Origin: Phycisphaerae bacterium
GTDB taxonomy: Bacteria > Planctomycetota > Phycisphaerae > Sedimentisphaerales > Anaerobacaceae
Assembly: GCA_030601745.1 (NCBI GenBank)
Contig: JAUWBI010000029.1
Span: forward strand, 1 to 38,639
Direction of reading: 5' to 3'
DNA length: 38,639 bases
The position numbers and the translations under genes were made by a program. Position 1 is the first letter of the stretch. The number at the start of each line of letters is the position of its first letter. Positions 1 through 7,590 of this stretch are shown one piece after another. The notes beneath the pieces are model-generated. The model had not been told where the DNA came from. It did not search any database and saw only the letters and a list, made by a program, of their open reading frames with translations.

Positions 1-21
1 TTAGCTTTTAGCTTCTGCGTC

Positions 22-255
22 TCAGGGTATCCTTTTATCGGTTAACTTGCTCGGCTTATCAAGCAGCAACGCCTTGTCTATGTCTTCGGCCAGCTCCTGC
101 CGGTTAATACGAGCAGTGCGCAGATGCCTTCTCCTGACCTCAGCCTCGGTCTCACCCAACTGCGCGTAAGAGCCGCAGCCGTAAGGCAGGAGAACCAGAG
201 CACACAATATAATACCCAAAATCACTTTACAAACAAAAACAGAGATGTTTTTCAT
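22..255 (-). CDS. Small putative lipoprotein of unknown function
   Basis: A 77-residue protein with an N-terminal hydrophobic stretch (about residues 4-25) ending in LPYGC, followed by a charged region rich in Arg and Glu (GETEAEVRRRHL) and ending KLTDKRIP. Cys27 may be lipidated, but the lipobox is not canonical (P and Y before GC); Cys18 is an alternative. The start at 255 is chosen because a GAGGG ribosome site lies 7 bases upstream; an adjacent in-frame ATG at 258 would leave only 4. I do not recognise a named domain. The charged C-terminal part resembles small exported proteins I associate with Phycisphaerae, which is recollection only. It stands alone on the minus strand, and no partner gene is visible. 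Confidence 0.6.
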   Translation of the reverse strand: MKNISVFVCKVILGIILCALVLLPYGCGSYAQLGETEAEVRRRHLRTARINRQELAEDIDKALLLDKPSKLTDKRIP

Positions 256-405
256 CATTTTTCCCTCTTTGTGAAATCCAACAAGCCGGCTGTTCCTCTC
301 AGACAATTGTCTTTGTATCGGGCAACCCCGCACCTTTACCGTTTGGGCGGCACAAAACCCACCATTAACTATATATTTATTATAGCAGCCACCGGCCTGG
401 CTGTC

Positions 406-468
406 AACCCCCGTTAGGAGATTCTAACGAATAATATAGGACAGAAAGAGGCGATTTCTAACGGGGTT
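406..468. repeat. Palindromic element A (CCCCGTTAG...CTAACGGGG family)
   Basis: Outer arms AACCCCCGTTAG (406-417) and CTAACGGGGTT (458-468) are complementary apart from one extra C. An inner GTTAG...CTAAC pair lies at 413-428. The same arm sequences recur at 2510-2564, inside a pseudopilin gene, and in degenerate form at 35430-35481. The element is intergenic here. Confidence 0.75.
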
Positions 469-542
469 CGACACCACCGTACAGAATCAGGGCCGGTTCC
501 ACCACATTTCCGAAACCCACGGGTTCCGGGTCGTCCCCAAAA

Positions 543-563
543 TGTCAAGGTAAAATTTTGACA
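543..563. promoter_or_regulatory. Operator-like inverted repeat TGTCAA-N9-TTGACA
   Basis: Six-base arms TGTCAA and TTGACA separated by nine bases lie upstream of the WYL regulator at 655. The same half-sites recur as TGTCAA-T-TTGACA at 11376-11388. Autoregulation by the neighbouring regulator is a guess from position. Confidence 0.3.
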
Positions 564-654
564 CTACCGCCATATTGGCCGTATAATCGGGAATTGTGGT
601 TCATAAATCGTAAGTCGGAACACGGGACACAAGATACGCAAAAGGAGCCAGACT

Positions 655-1635
655 ATGAAATCCAGCAGGATTAGTAGGGTCATACAGATTTTAACAGCAT
701 TGCAAGCAGGAAAAAGCTATGCCGTTAATGATTTGTCAAAGATATTTGGGACGAGCCGGCGGACGGTCTTCCGCGATCTGAAAGAACTGCGGGCTATCGG
801 CGTGCCGTATCACTACGATGCCAGGACCGGCGGCTATACCATAGAGCCCGAATTTTTCCTCCCACCCGTAGATTTGAACCTCCAGGAGGCACTTAGTCTG
901 CTTCTGCTGGCCCACAAGGCAAGTAACCAGATACAGTTGCCGTTCAGAAATTCAGCCCTGCTGGCCGCTCTGAAAATCGAAAACAATCTGCCTGCTAAAA
1001 TCAGACAATATTGCAATACAGCCCTGCGAAATATCTCTACCAGGCTCGGCGCTCAGGCACCGATCCGCCATCCTGGCGGACTTGACAGAACCTTCGCACA
1101 ATTGCAAGAAGCTATCGCCAGGAAACGCAAGATGAACATCCGCTACCACTCACTTTTCGAGGGCAAGGTTATCGACGTCGAGCTGTGCCCCTATCATTTG
1201 CTCTACAACCGCCGGGCGTGGTATGTGATAGGTCTCTCCAGCCTGCACAAAAGCGTCCGCACCTTTAAGCTTAACCGCATCAAGGAATTAAAAAGTACGG
1301 AGAAATGCTTCCTGGGCGGCGAGAAATTCGATTTATATGACTACATCGGCAGGGCCTGGTCAATGATACCGGAAGGCAGAATTTACAATATCAAGCTGCG
1401 GTTCCTGCCCAGAGTAGCTAATAATGTCACCGAGGTACAATGGCACAGCACACAAAAAGTCACTCGCAACAGCGACGGCTCCGCCACCGTGGAGTTTCGC
1501 GTTGACGGCCTCGGTGAAATAACCTGGTGGATACTCGGCTATGGCGACCAGGTCCTGGTCCTGGCACCAAAAGCCCTCCGGAACAAAACCCTGCAAGCCG
1601 CTAAAAATATGATTAAACTCAATGAGCAGATATAA
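655..1635 (+). CDS. YafY-type transcriptional regulator (HTH + WYL domain)
   Basis: A 326-residue protein of the usual length for this family. The N-terminal ~60 residues form a winged helix-turn-helix (DLSKIFGTSRRTVFRDLKEL is the recognition-helix region, followed by the GGYTI wing). The C-terminal half is a WYL domain (RRAWYVIGLSSLHKSVRTFKLNRI), in which the eponymous W-Y-L reads W-Y-V. WYL domains sense ligands, often nucleic acid or nucleotides, and control DNA-damage or defence genes in some bacteria. The start is supported by AAAGGAG seven bases before ATG. The gene stands alone; the nearest downstream gene is on the other strand. Its target is unknown; an inverted repeat at 543-563 could be its own operator. 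Confidence 0.85.
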   Translation: MKSSRISRVIQILTALQAGKSYAVNDLSKIFGTSRRTVFRDLKELRAIGVPYHYDARTGGYTIEPEFFLPPVDLNLQEALSLLLLAHKASNQIQLPFRNSALLAALKIENNLPAKIRQYCNTALRNISTRLGAQAPIRHPGGLDRTFAQLQEAIARKRKMNIRYHSLFEGKVIDVELCPYHLLYNRRAWYVIGLSSLHKSVRTFKLNRIKELKSTEKCFLGGEKFDLYDYIGRAWSMIPEGRIYNIKLRFLPRVANNVTEVQWHSTQKVTRNSDGSATVEFRVDGLGEITWWILGYGDQVLVLAPKALRNKTLQAAKNMIKLNEQI

Positions 1636-1748
1636 ACGAGACCACATTTTGCAGTTTCGTATTATAACAGCCGGTCTCTACCAACGTTGCTTTCTGTACC
1701 GTTAAAAGCTGCGACCCCCTCAAGTTGTCCTCCTGCTGTTAAAGGTCC

Positions 1749-2585
1749 TTAATGTAACCAGGGAAAATCATCTTCGGTATAATATTGGTATTCAAACTCG
1801 CGGTGCCATTTAGTGTTCCACAGGTCCGGTATCGATATGTATTTGACTCCCCCGTCGAGAAAACAGGCATTTATCCCTTTGTTGTGTCTGGCGATGCAGA
1901 ACCGCCTTATATCCCCGCTATTTTCCGGAATATCGTCGTAAACTAAAAACGGGTCGGCGGGAATAGGATTGTCATCCCTTGGCCAGGTGTGTGAAAAAGT
2001 ACTGTCTGCAAAGACCGGAGCATCACGGACGCCTGGCATAGAAGTCGTCTTCCAGTACCATTCGTCCCGGTACTTGGATCTGCGGATGCTTCCTATAAAA
2101 CTATTAATTCCATAGCTGCCCCAGTATCCCTGCCTCCATTCCTCACCTGGAGATACCACACCAGGGACGCCCCAGACGGTATCAACGCTGCCGCGCTTCT
2201 CGTTACCGGGGTCTTGACAAGACTTCGTTGCTGACGGACAGCAGCGGATTTCATCTATATCTGCGTAATATGGGCGCAACATTTCCATCCAGTCTCCGAG
2301 CAACTGAGGAACCCCCTGCGCATACGTGCCCGGCCACAACATGTCGTCATATTCTGTGCTGTACAGCAGCGTTGCAAGACCCCATTGCTTCAGGTTGGAC
2401 TTGCAAACCACCGCCTTGGCCTGCTTCCTCGCCCGCTGCAGTGACGGCATTAATATCGCCATCAATATCGCAATAATGGCAATCACCACCAAAAGCTCCA
2501 CTAACGTAAACCCCGTTAGAAATCTTTTGCTTGCCCGATTAGAAACCTTTATTTCTAACGGGGTAAACCCCCTTCGTTCACTCAT
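1749..2585 (-). CDS. Type II secretion-style pseudopilin (prepilin N-terminus, H-X9-DG)
   Basis: A 278-residue protein. Mature N-terminus [20 protein letters not shown] follows Gly25, with Glu at mature position 5, a classical prepilin-peptidase site and transmembrane helix. The C-terminal part carries [12 protein letters not shown], the H-X9-DG signature of the DUF1559-like pseudopilins abundant in planctomycetes. The leader is odd: MSERRG is followed by 19 extra residues (FTPLEIKV...RFLTG) before the real FTLVE. The insert is encoded by a palindromic element at 2506-2571 and contains a second look-alike cleavage motif, G6-FTPLE. The start at 2585 gives the leader MSERRG; in-frame ATGs at 2612 and 2630 are alternatives, and none has a strong ribosome site. 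It likely acts in the envelope, anchored in the inner membrane; no secretion operon is adjacent. Confidence 0.85.
   Translation of the reverse strand: MSERRGFTPLEIKVSNRASKRFLTGFTLVELLVVIAIIAILMAILMPSLQRARKQAKAVVCKSNLKQWGLATLLYSTEYDDMLWPGTYAQGVPQLLGDWMEMLRPYYADIDEIRCCPSATKSCQDPGNEKRGSVDTVWGVPGVVSPGEEWRQGYWGSYGINSFIGSIRRSKYRDEWYWKTTSMPGVRDAPVFADSTFSHTWPRDDNPIPADPFLVYDDIPENSGDIRRFCIARHNKGINACFLDGGVKYISIPDLWNTKWHREFEYQYYTEDDFPWLH
2506..2571. repeat. Palindromic element B inserted in frame in the pseudopilin gene
   Basis: Perfect 14-bp arms ACCCCGTTAGAAAT (2510-2523) and ATTTCTAACGGGGT (2551-2564). A 9-bp direct repeat GTAAACCCC occurs at 2506-2514 and 2563-2571, offset 57 bp, and resembles a target-site duplication. 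57 bp equals 19 codons, so the reading frame is kept. The arms match elements A (406-468) and C (35430-35481). Confidence 0.85.
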
Positions 2586-2761
2586 AATAACACTCTTTCC
2601 TTTACCCCTCATTACTTTACCCCTCGCCATTTCGTTTTATGTGCTCGGTGAAATCACAACCTTCTGGAGGTAGCGCCCATATAGGTCTAATAAGGGTACG
2701 AGCGCCTTTTTCTACTCCAAACAGCTCTTTCTTCCACAATCCCCTTTATTTTACCATTTAG

Positions 2762-2986
2762 CTAAATCTTTTTCAAGGCCTGTATTCCTAATTTATACAA
2801 AATTTTACCGGCCCCAGCGCCAGTCCTGCTGTTACGACCTGCGTGCAAATCCGATTCCCGCTCAAGGTTTTGCTGTAGAGCTTGTTTCTCACCCGTTCCG
2901 AAGTAGTACAACTTACCCTTAATCTTCTTGCAATATTGTCCGATTGGATGTAAAGTAAGTAGCAACTTGTTCGTACGTCTCAACAA
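2762..2986 (-). pseudogene. Remnant of a tyrosine recombinase N-terminal arm
   Basis: The 74-residue reading frame contains HPIGQYCKKIKGKLYYFG followed by GEKQALQQNLERESDLHAGR. This resembles the N-terminal arm-binding segment of phage-type integrases in planctomycetes (a 'W/C-KKI-GK-YYFG' strand-turn-strand, then a helix and 'LHAGR'). The SAM-like core-binding domain and the catalytic R-H-R-Y domain are absent: the sequence drifts into KILYKLGIQALKKI and stops. It lies about 30 bases before the 5' end of tRNA-Thr, a typical neighbourhood for integrated elements. The call rests on resemblance only. Confidence 0.5.
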
Positions 2987-3018
2987 AGAGGCATAATAGT
3001 TTGCTTTAAAGGCGGTTA

Positions 3019-3090
3019 GCCAACGTAGCTCAACGGTAGAGCTCTGGTTTTGTAAACCAGTGGTTGTCGGTTCGAATCCGACCGTTGGCT
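3019..3090 (+). tRNA. tRNA-Thr (anticodon UGU)
   Basis: Acceptor arm GCCAACG (3019-3025) pairs with CGTTGGC (3083-3089), with discriminator T. The D arm is GCTC...GAGC, the anticodon stem CTGGT/ACCAG with loop TTTGTAA (anticodon TGT), and the T arm GTCGG-TTCGAAT-CCGAC. The 72 bases fold as a standard cloverleaf. CCA is not encoded (TTTC follows). Confidence 0.95.
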
Positions 3091-3171
3091 TTCAACCGTA
3101 TTGCGTCGTGCGTATTGAGTGTTGCGAAAAAACTGATGTAACGCCGGCAAACCAGAATACCCAACAGGATA

Positions 3172-4044
3172 TTAGAAGATTATCGCTGCATAGCCGACAC
3201 TCTCGGCACTTGTGGTGCCCATCTTGCGGAGCATTACCTCATTACTGTTGGTGTGCGCAAGCAACAGGCCTTCAGTTTTGCCGAGTTTTTTTGCGGCTGC
3301 AACCGCCGCGGCTGCTGCGCCGGCGCCACAGGCATTGCAGTTCTCGGCCGCGCTGGCGAGCAAGCTTTGCGGCTCAAGCTTCAGGACTAAATCAATAAAC
3401 TTTTGGTCGTTGACCCTGTCTGCCCACTTCAAAGCCTCCGCACCCATTCCCATCGGTGTAAAGCCATAACGCGGGCCGTAATGGGTCAAATCGGTCGAGC
3501 CGATGCAAACGATTTTCTTTCCCGCCGGGGTGGTAATGTCACCGATAGTCTCACCCAGCAAAATCGCCTGCTCGCTCGGCGGGACGATAATCGGCAGTAT
3601 TTCCGCGCGAGGAAAAAGATGCTGTATAAATGGGACCTGCACCTCGATACTGTGCTCGGCCCTGTGGGCCGCAGAGTCGCTGACGGCCGCGCCACTGCTC
3701 AATACGGCACCGGCCAACTCCTCATCAATGGCAACTTCGCCGAGCGGCGTTATCCAGCTTCCGGTCTCGTAAACAGCCGGCGATTGGCCAAAGTAACCGT
3801 GGGCGGCCCCGAATATTACAAAGGTATGGACCCTTTGGTGCCGCTGTTTGATTGCTGAGAAGACCAACGCCGCCAAACTGCCGCTGAATGTCCAGCCGGC
3901 GTGCGGAACAATGCCGGCTGCTATCGTTTCAGGCAATGACTTGCCTGACGCCCTTCCTTTGAGGCACTCGTTGATTTCATCCACGCAGGAATCGTGCTGG
4001 CCGGGATAAAATTGACCTGCAACAATGGGTTTTCTTGCTTGCAT
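3172..4044 (-). CDS. amrB: MEMO1 / AmmeMemoRadiSam system protein B
   Basis: A 290-residue protein of the MEMO1 fold, related to non-haem iron dioxygenases. Recognisable segments are KPIVAGQFYPG near the N-terminus, GIVPHAGWTFSGSLAA, VIFGAAHGYFG, HRAEHSIEVQVPFIQHLFP, GSTDLTHYGPRYGF and ENCNACGAGAAAA. The His and Asp/Cys residues in those segments form the metal-site pocket in the family. In the AmmeMemoRadiSam triad it pairs with an AMMECR1 protein and a radical-SAM enzyme, but neither partner is in this window; its exact reaction is unsettled. ATG at 4044 is chosen because AGGTG lies just upstream; a GTG at 4053 overlaps that ribosome site. It is divergent from purE across a 99-bp gap. Confidence 0.9.
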   Translation of the reverse strand: MQARKPIVAGQFYPGQHDSCVDEINECLKGRASGKSLPETIAAGIVPHAGWTFSGSLAALVFSAIKQRHQRVHTFVIFGAAHGYFGQSPAVYETGSWITPLGEVAIDEELAGAVLSSGAAVSDSAAHRAEHSIEVQVPFIQHLFPRAEILPIIVPPSEQAILLGETIGDITTPAGKKIVCIGSTDLTHYGPRYGFTPMGMGAEALKWADRVNDQKFIDLVLKLEPQSLLASAAENCNACGAGAAAAAVAAAKKLGKTEGLLLAHTNSNEVMLRKMGTTSAESVGYAAIIF

Positions 4045-4143
4045 TTTTGACACCTATTACTTGCATTTGCCGTACCGGGCTGTTATTATTACCGCATATT
4101 CTAATACTCCGAAATATTGTAACCTCTCCAGAAGGAAAAACAA

Positions 4144-4647
4144 ATGGTATCTGAAAAAACAGGTCCGGTAGCGGTGGTGATGGGCTCGGACAGCGATAGG
4201 GACGTAATGCAGAGCTGTATTGATACGCTTTCCGAGTTTGGCATTGAGCCGGTGGTGCGTGTGATTTCAGCCCACCGGACGCCTCAAATAGCCGCTGAAT
4301 TCGCCGAGAATGCCGCTAAAAACGGGATAAAGGTGATAATTGCCGCTGCCGGTATGGCTGCTCATCTGGCCGGTGCCTTAGCTGGACGAACGACGCTGCC
4401 GGTTATTGGAGTACCATTAATCTCGGCAGGCGGGTTAGAGGGGATTGATGCGCTATTGAGCACGATACAAATGCCGCCCGGCGTGCCGGTGGCCGCTATG
4501 GCAATAGGGGCGGCAGGTGCGAAAAACGCCGCCATTTTCGCAGTGCAAATCCTGGCATTGACTGATAAAAACCTTCAAGAAAAATTGGCTGAGTTCAAAA
4601 AGAGACAGGAAAAAAAGGTAATCGAAAAGGATTCAAAACTACACTAA
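4144..4647 (+). CDS. purE: N5-carboxyaminoimidazole ribonucleotide mutase
   Basis: A 167-residue class I PurE, which converts N5-CAIR to CAIR in purine synthesis in the cytoplasm. Seen: VVMGSDSD at residues 11-18, the phosphate/substrate loop; SAHRTP at 42-47 with the catalytic His44; AAGMAAHLAG; and the IGVPL-SAGGLEG-DALLS-QMP-GVPVA segment. The length matches the family. AAGGAA lies eight bases before ATG. The C-terminal ~15 residues are Lys/Glu-rich and dispensable-looking. No purK or other pur gene is adjacent. It probably shares the 99-bp divergent promoter region with the MEMO1 gene. Confidence 0.95.
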   Translation: MVSEKTGPVAVVMGSDSDRDVMQSCIDTLSEFGIEPVVRVISAHRTPQIAAEFAENAAKNGIKVIIAAAGMAAHLAGALAGRTTLPVIGVPLISAGGLEGIDALLSTIQMPPGVPVAAMAIGAAGAKNAAIFAVQILALTDKNLQEKLAEFKKRQEKKVIEKDSKLH

Positions 4648-5588
4648 ATTAGCTACCCAGATTAACAGAATTGAAAACTAAAATTATCGTGATTTAGCGG
4701 GAAATAGGGTTTTTTTGGCTTATTTTTTCGGGGGCAACGTTGGTTTTGGGGGTAAAAACGGGGGCGGGGGGATTGGGTTTGATTGGGTTTGTTTTCACCA
4801 AGTGTCCAATTGGATTTATTTTCATAAGCCACTGTATGAATAGACTTTACGTTCATTTGAGTATCCAGCAAATTGGGTTTGTTTTGCATAAAAAGGTGCG
4901 ATTTGTCGAGGATTCTCGACAGATGTAGAGCGACGATAGGAGAGAGTAAAGCGAGGAATTTGTGGGTCCTCTGTTTCGAGGTCAAGGAGCAGCTTCTCGA
5001 GGATAAACTCCGGTTGTATGGGTTGAGTCCGGATTGGTTAACTGGTTCATTGGTTAACTGGTTCATTGGTTAATTGGTTATTGGCTTGGCCTGTTTTTTG
5101 GCCGGGGGCGAAAAAGACGGCCCTCTATAATTGGGCGAACCTGCGCGTTTGAGTCGAAAATTCGGGCTTTTTTGACAGGATAAACAGGATTAACTCGTTG
5201 TCAGAAAAGGAGTAAAAAAAATTTTAGAAAAATCTAAATTTTCTAAAAACTACCCACACTTTTGATTGAAAATTGGCGAAATTTTTAGCTGTTTTACCGC
5301 CGAGAACGCTGAGGCCGCAGAGAAATAATCAATAATCAATAGTAAATAATGAATCGATTTTCCCTTTGACTTTTGCCTTCTTTTTAGGTATTTTTTACCC
5401 CGTGAGATAAAACACCCAAGGGCGCAATACTTCCTCGAATCGTCTGTTTGTCATTCCTGCGAAAGCAGGAATCTATACGAGATACGAGCGATGAGCGACA
5501 AGCTTTGGATTCGTATTTCAAGATTAGGGAGACGCAACAGATGATAGAGAACCGGCAGGTCTATTTTGAACAACCGGGGCGTTGGGTT
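4648..5588. repeat. Repeat-rich intergenic region without convincing gene
   Basis: From left to right: copies of the 'AAATTGGGTTTGTTTTGCAT' family around 4755-4889; a 16-bp tandem TGGTTAACTGGTTCAT at 5035-5050 and 5051-5066 with a diverged third copy to 5082; an ACCGCCGAGAACGC...GCCGCAGAGA segment around 5297-5324 of a type also seen inside ftsK and near 38571; an AATAATCAATAATCAATAG segment around 5325-5345; and a perfect 8-bp hairpin ATTCCTGC-GAAA-GCAGGAAT at 5453-5472. Reading frames here are made of repeats and are not called. Confidence 0.7.
4755..4889 (-). repeat. NKPN-type dispersed repeat, short array
   Basis: Read on the minus strand from 4889, the DNA translates as MQNKPNLLDTQMNVKS, then GENKPNQTQS. 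The same peptide-like pattern and underlying DNA recur in four units at 38059-38390. Units here are about 60 bp apart and less regular. Confidence 0.65.
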
Positions 5589-5589
5589 C

Positions 5590-5613
5590 TTATACGAAAA
5601 CAATATTAGTTGG
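5590..5613 (+). other. Left boundary of cassette array (degenerate site 0)
   Basis: TTATACG-AAAACA-ATAT-TAGTTGG at 5590-5613 is an abbreviated version of the sites at 6191-6219 and 6760-6788 (TTATACGGAAAACATATAA then TCAGTAGTTA). It ends in GTTGGCC, close to the GTTRRRY core of integron attC sites, 16 bases before the first cassette start codon. This is homology by eye; it is not a complete attC. Confidence 0.45.
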
Positions 5614-5628
5614 CCGATGGAGTAACAA

Positions 5629-6159
5629 ATGTCAGCGATATGTCTACTACATAACTCTCGAACATGCGGCAAGCGGAGGACGATTGAGCGGTCAAGAGGT
5701 GATGATCTTGTCCGAATAGTCTACGCCTATGACTGGAGCACTCGGTCCGACAACGCAGCACTTATTCGTTCGGAGGTAATGAGTGTGATCCGAAGCCTTA
5801 AGCAGAATCTTCCTGTGAGGTTCTCCTTCAATTCCTTGGGGGCAAAGGACGGTAGTATCTACTGTGACATTTGTCGTCAGATCAAGTCTGCTGATGTTGC
5901 ACTATTTGACTTGAGCACATACAATCTTAATGTCATTCTTGAGCTAGGTTTGGCAATAGGGATTGGAACATACGTTTTTATCCTCAGGTCGGCCCACTAT
6001 CAGCCAAGACCCAGAGCTCTGTCTGACCTCAACGGAATACTGGAGTACCGGTTTTCAAAACGACCAGGTCACTTGACATTTCATGCTGACTTTAAACGTA
6101 GCTTAACAGCAAAGCTACGTCTTGTTGCAAAGAGACGGATCAAGAATGTAACGGAATAA
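5629..6159 (+). CDS. TIR-like / nucleoside deoxyribosyltransferase-like domain protein
   Basis: A 176-residue protein and the first gene of the putative cassette array. After about 27 unassigned residues, VRIVYAYDWSTRSD starts a Rossmann-like fold. CDICRQIKSADVALFDLSTYN followed by LNVILELGLAIGIG (to residue 113) is the pattern of TIR-like and nucleoside 2-deoxyribosyltransferase-like domains, where the Glu (E105 here) lies in the nucleotide-hydrolase site. Such proteins often cleave NAD or act as signalling effectors in antiphage systems; that role is inferred. GGAG lies six bases before ATG. It is AT-richer than the flanking chromosome and on the plus strand like the other cassette genes. 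There is no signal peptide. Confidence 0.65.
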   Translation: MSAICLLHNSRTCGKRRTIERSRGDDLVRIVYAYDWSTRSDNAALIRSEVMSVIRSLKQNLPVRFSFNSLGAKDGSIYCDICRQIKSADVALFDLSTYNLNVILELGLAIGIGTYVFILRSAHYQPRPRALSDLNGILEYRFSKRPGHLTFHADFKRSLTAKLRLVAKRRIKNVTE

Positions 6160-6190
6160 AATCGGCTAACCGTCGAAGGCAAAGTTGTCT

Positions 6191-6222
6191 TTATACGGAA
6201 AACATATAATCAGTAGTTATGT
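6191..6222 (+). other. Cassette boundary site 1 (attC-like right arm)
   Basis: TTATACGG-AAAA-CATATAATCAGTAGTTA: the two halves TTATACGG and CATATAA form an imperfect hairpin, and the right part ends in a GTTAT core that overlaps the next start codon (ATG at 6219). The 17-mer CATATAATCAGTAGTTA (6203-6219) is identical to that at site 3. A possible left core, GGCTAAC, lies at 6164-6170. The distal left arm does not pair well. Confidence 0.5.
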
Positions 6223-6710
6223 TTACAGAAATAGACTTACAGATTCTTAAACCAATCCTTATAGGTATCCTTATTGCTGCTGTAAGTTCGTGGATAACGG
6301 TGCAACTTTCCATGAGAAGGTTCAGAGCGGAGTGGTTTTGGAAAATGAAGGCTGACGCCTACTCCGCTGTTATTGAGGCTCTTCACAATTCGAAGTCCTT
6401 CTATATTGCACACATGAGTTCGTATGAACAGCTCGGAGAACTATCGAAAGAAAGGGATCATGAGTTGGGACTACGGGCAAGACAGGGAAAGGATGCCATA
6501 CAGAAAGCTATCGATATGGGATCATTCCTACTTTCTCGGAAAGCTCTTGATCGACTTGCGCAATATATGAAGGAGTCAGATGCTGTTTCTCACGAACAAG
6601 ACTGGTACAGTTACCTTGACGAACATCTCGCAGCTACTTTAAGCTGTTTAAAGGATATTGTCCCAATTGCTAAAAAAGACCTAATGATGAAACGTTTTCT
6701 AAAGACGTAA
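6219..6710 (+). CDS. Single-pass membrane protein of cassette type, unknown function
   Basis: A 163-residue protein. Residues about 10-31 (LKPILIGILIAAVSSWITVQL) form one transmembrane helix. It is followed by MRRFRAEWFWKMKADAYSAVIEAL and a long, charged, helical cytoplasmic-looking domain. The 'W-x-K-x-x-AY-x-x-IIEAL' pattern just after the membrane segment is familiar from small membrane proteins in gene cassettes, but no function is established. The start codon overlaps the recombination-core-like GTTATG, so there is virtually no leader and no ribosome site; translation may be leaderless or read through from upstream. Second cassette of the array. Confidence 0.7.
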   Translation: MFTEIDLQILKPILIGILIAAVSSWITVQLSMRRFRAEWFWKMKADAYSAVIEALHNSKSFYIAHMSSYEQLGELSKERDHELGLRARQGKDAIQKAIDMGSFLLSRKALDRLAQYMKESDAVSHEQDWYSYLDEHLAATLSCLKDIVPIAKKDLMMKRFLKT

Positions 6711-6759
6711 CATCTCGTTTGACTCGGTCCGCGAGTAATACGGCCGTTGAGCTTTTTCG

Positions 6760-6790
6760 TTATACGGAAACCATATAAGCAGTAGTTATA
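6760..6790 (+). other. Cassette boundary site 2 (attC-like right arm)
   Basis: TTATACGG-AAA-CCATATAA is a near-perfect hairpin (one C:A mismatch), followed by GCAGTAGTTATA. The 17-mer at 6772-6788 differs from sites 1 and 3 by one base (G for T). An extra GTTGAGC, fitting GTTRRRY, lies just upstream at 6746-6752. Confidence 0.5.
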
Positions 6791-6811
6791 TGATTATTAA
6801 TAAAATGACTC

Positions 6812-7540
6812 ATGAATAACTCAATTGATAATGTCAGAAAAGAACTCGAAAGATTTACGGCCAAAATTTCTACTGATACTTACAATAATCTTTTCAGCCA
6901 GTTCAGACAATTGCTAGACAAAATGGCTAGAAATAGATTGATAGATTTAGGTAATGATGTCGGACTTGAAGGTAGTAGATTGGAAATAAGAGTTCGATTG
7001 TTATTTGAACACGCAGGGATGGAAGTAGAAGATGGTCGACTTGGTATGGAAGATTTTGTAATAAAACCTTCAAAGAAATCTGGATTTTATTTACCACTTG
7101 TTATTGAGGTTAAATCGAGGAGTAAACAAAGTCCAGAAATGGACCATCTTCGTCAATTAGACGATTATGTTTTCGATCTTTCTGGCGAAAAGGGAGTTAG
7201 GAAAAGTGGTTATAAACTATGGAATAAACCTAGTTCCGAAATTAGCGGTGTATCAATTGGCATTTGGCAGCCTCCTCATATACACCCTGAACGCTATAAG
7301 GGCGTTTTTATTTTTAATGGACCCATAGGCATGCCCTTTGAGAATCGTTCTCCTGCTTGGTTAGAAGATAACCAGAAGAAATTTGTAAAGGATAGAGGCT
7401 TCTGTATGATATCTTTAGAGTTATTAATAAAGTGGGCTGAAGCCTGTCACGGTGATTGTGAACGTTTGAATCTGTTCTGGCAGAAGATATATGAAACTAA
7501 TGGTATTCTTGAACCATATTCTGTCGAAGTTGGCAAATAA
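6812..7540 (+). CDS. Putative PD-(D/E)XK nuclease-like protein
   Basis: A 242-residue protein and the third cassette. The N-terminal ~50 residues are helical. The region EGSRLEIRVRLLFEHAGMEVED (from E53), then MEDFVI (D81) and PLVIEVKSRSK (E99-V-K101), followed by LRQLDDYV, matches the order of a PD-(D/E)XK nuclease core: helix Glu, Asp, E-x-K, then a helix with Q/D. This fold is shared by restriction and DNA-repair nucleases. The C-terminal part (GIWQPP, GVFIFNGPIG, then FCMISLELLIKWAEAC) resembles the usual closing strands and helix. Substrate is unknown. No good ribosome site is seen before ATG 6812; the 5' leader is very AT-rich. Nuclease function is inferred from the motif layout. Confidence 0.6.
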   Translation: MNNSIDNVRKELERFTAKISTDTYNNLFSQFRQLLDKMARNRLIDLGNDVGLEGSRLEIRVRLLFEHAGMEVEDGRLGMEDFVIKPSKKSGFYLPLVIEVKSRSKQSPEMDHLRQLDDYVFDLSGEKGVRKSGYKLWNKPSSEISGVSIGIWQPPHIHPERYKGVFIFNGPIGMPFENRSPAWLEDNQKKFVKDRGFCMISLELLIKWAEACHGDCERLNLFWQKIYETNGILEPYSVEVGK

Positions 7541-7566
7541 CAAATTCATATAATCAGTAGTTAGGG
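7536..7566 (+). other. Cassette boundary site 3 (truncated attC-like)
   Basis: AATAAC (7536-7541) overlaps the stop codon of the preceding gene, then CATATAATCAGTAGTTA (7547-7563) runs into GTTAGGG (7560-7566). TAAC and GTTA can pair as outer cores, but only 18 bases lie between them, so the left arm seems lost. Confidence 0.5.
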
Positions 7567-7590
7567 CTTTGCTAAGAAGGAAGCACAAAA

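Larger units (their letters stand above)
334..654. other. Intergenic region with palindromic element and operator-like site
   Basis: No gene seen. It lies between the divergent small lipoprotein gene and the WYL regulator. It holds palindromic element A (406-468) and an inverted repeat TGTCAA-N9-TTGACA at 543-563, which sits about 90 bases upstream of the regulator's start and could be an operator. Confidence 0.6.

Noticed and set aside
4662-5066. Minus-strand reading frame over 4662-5066
   Set aside because: Built from the 16-bp tandem and NKPN repeats; no ribosome site or domain.
5451-5672. Minus-strand 73-residue frame overlapping the first cassette start
   Set aside because: It covers a dispersed hairpin and the cassette boundary; no supporting signal.
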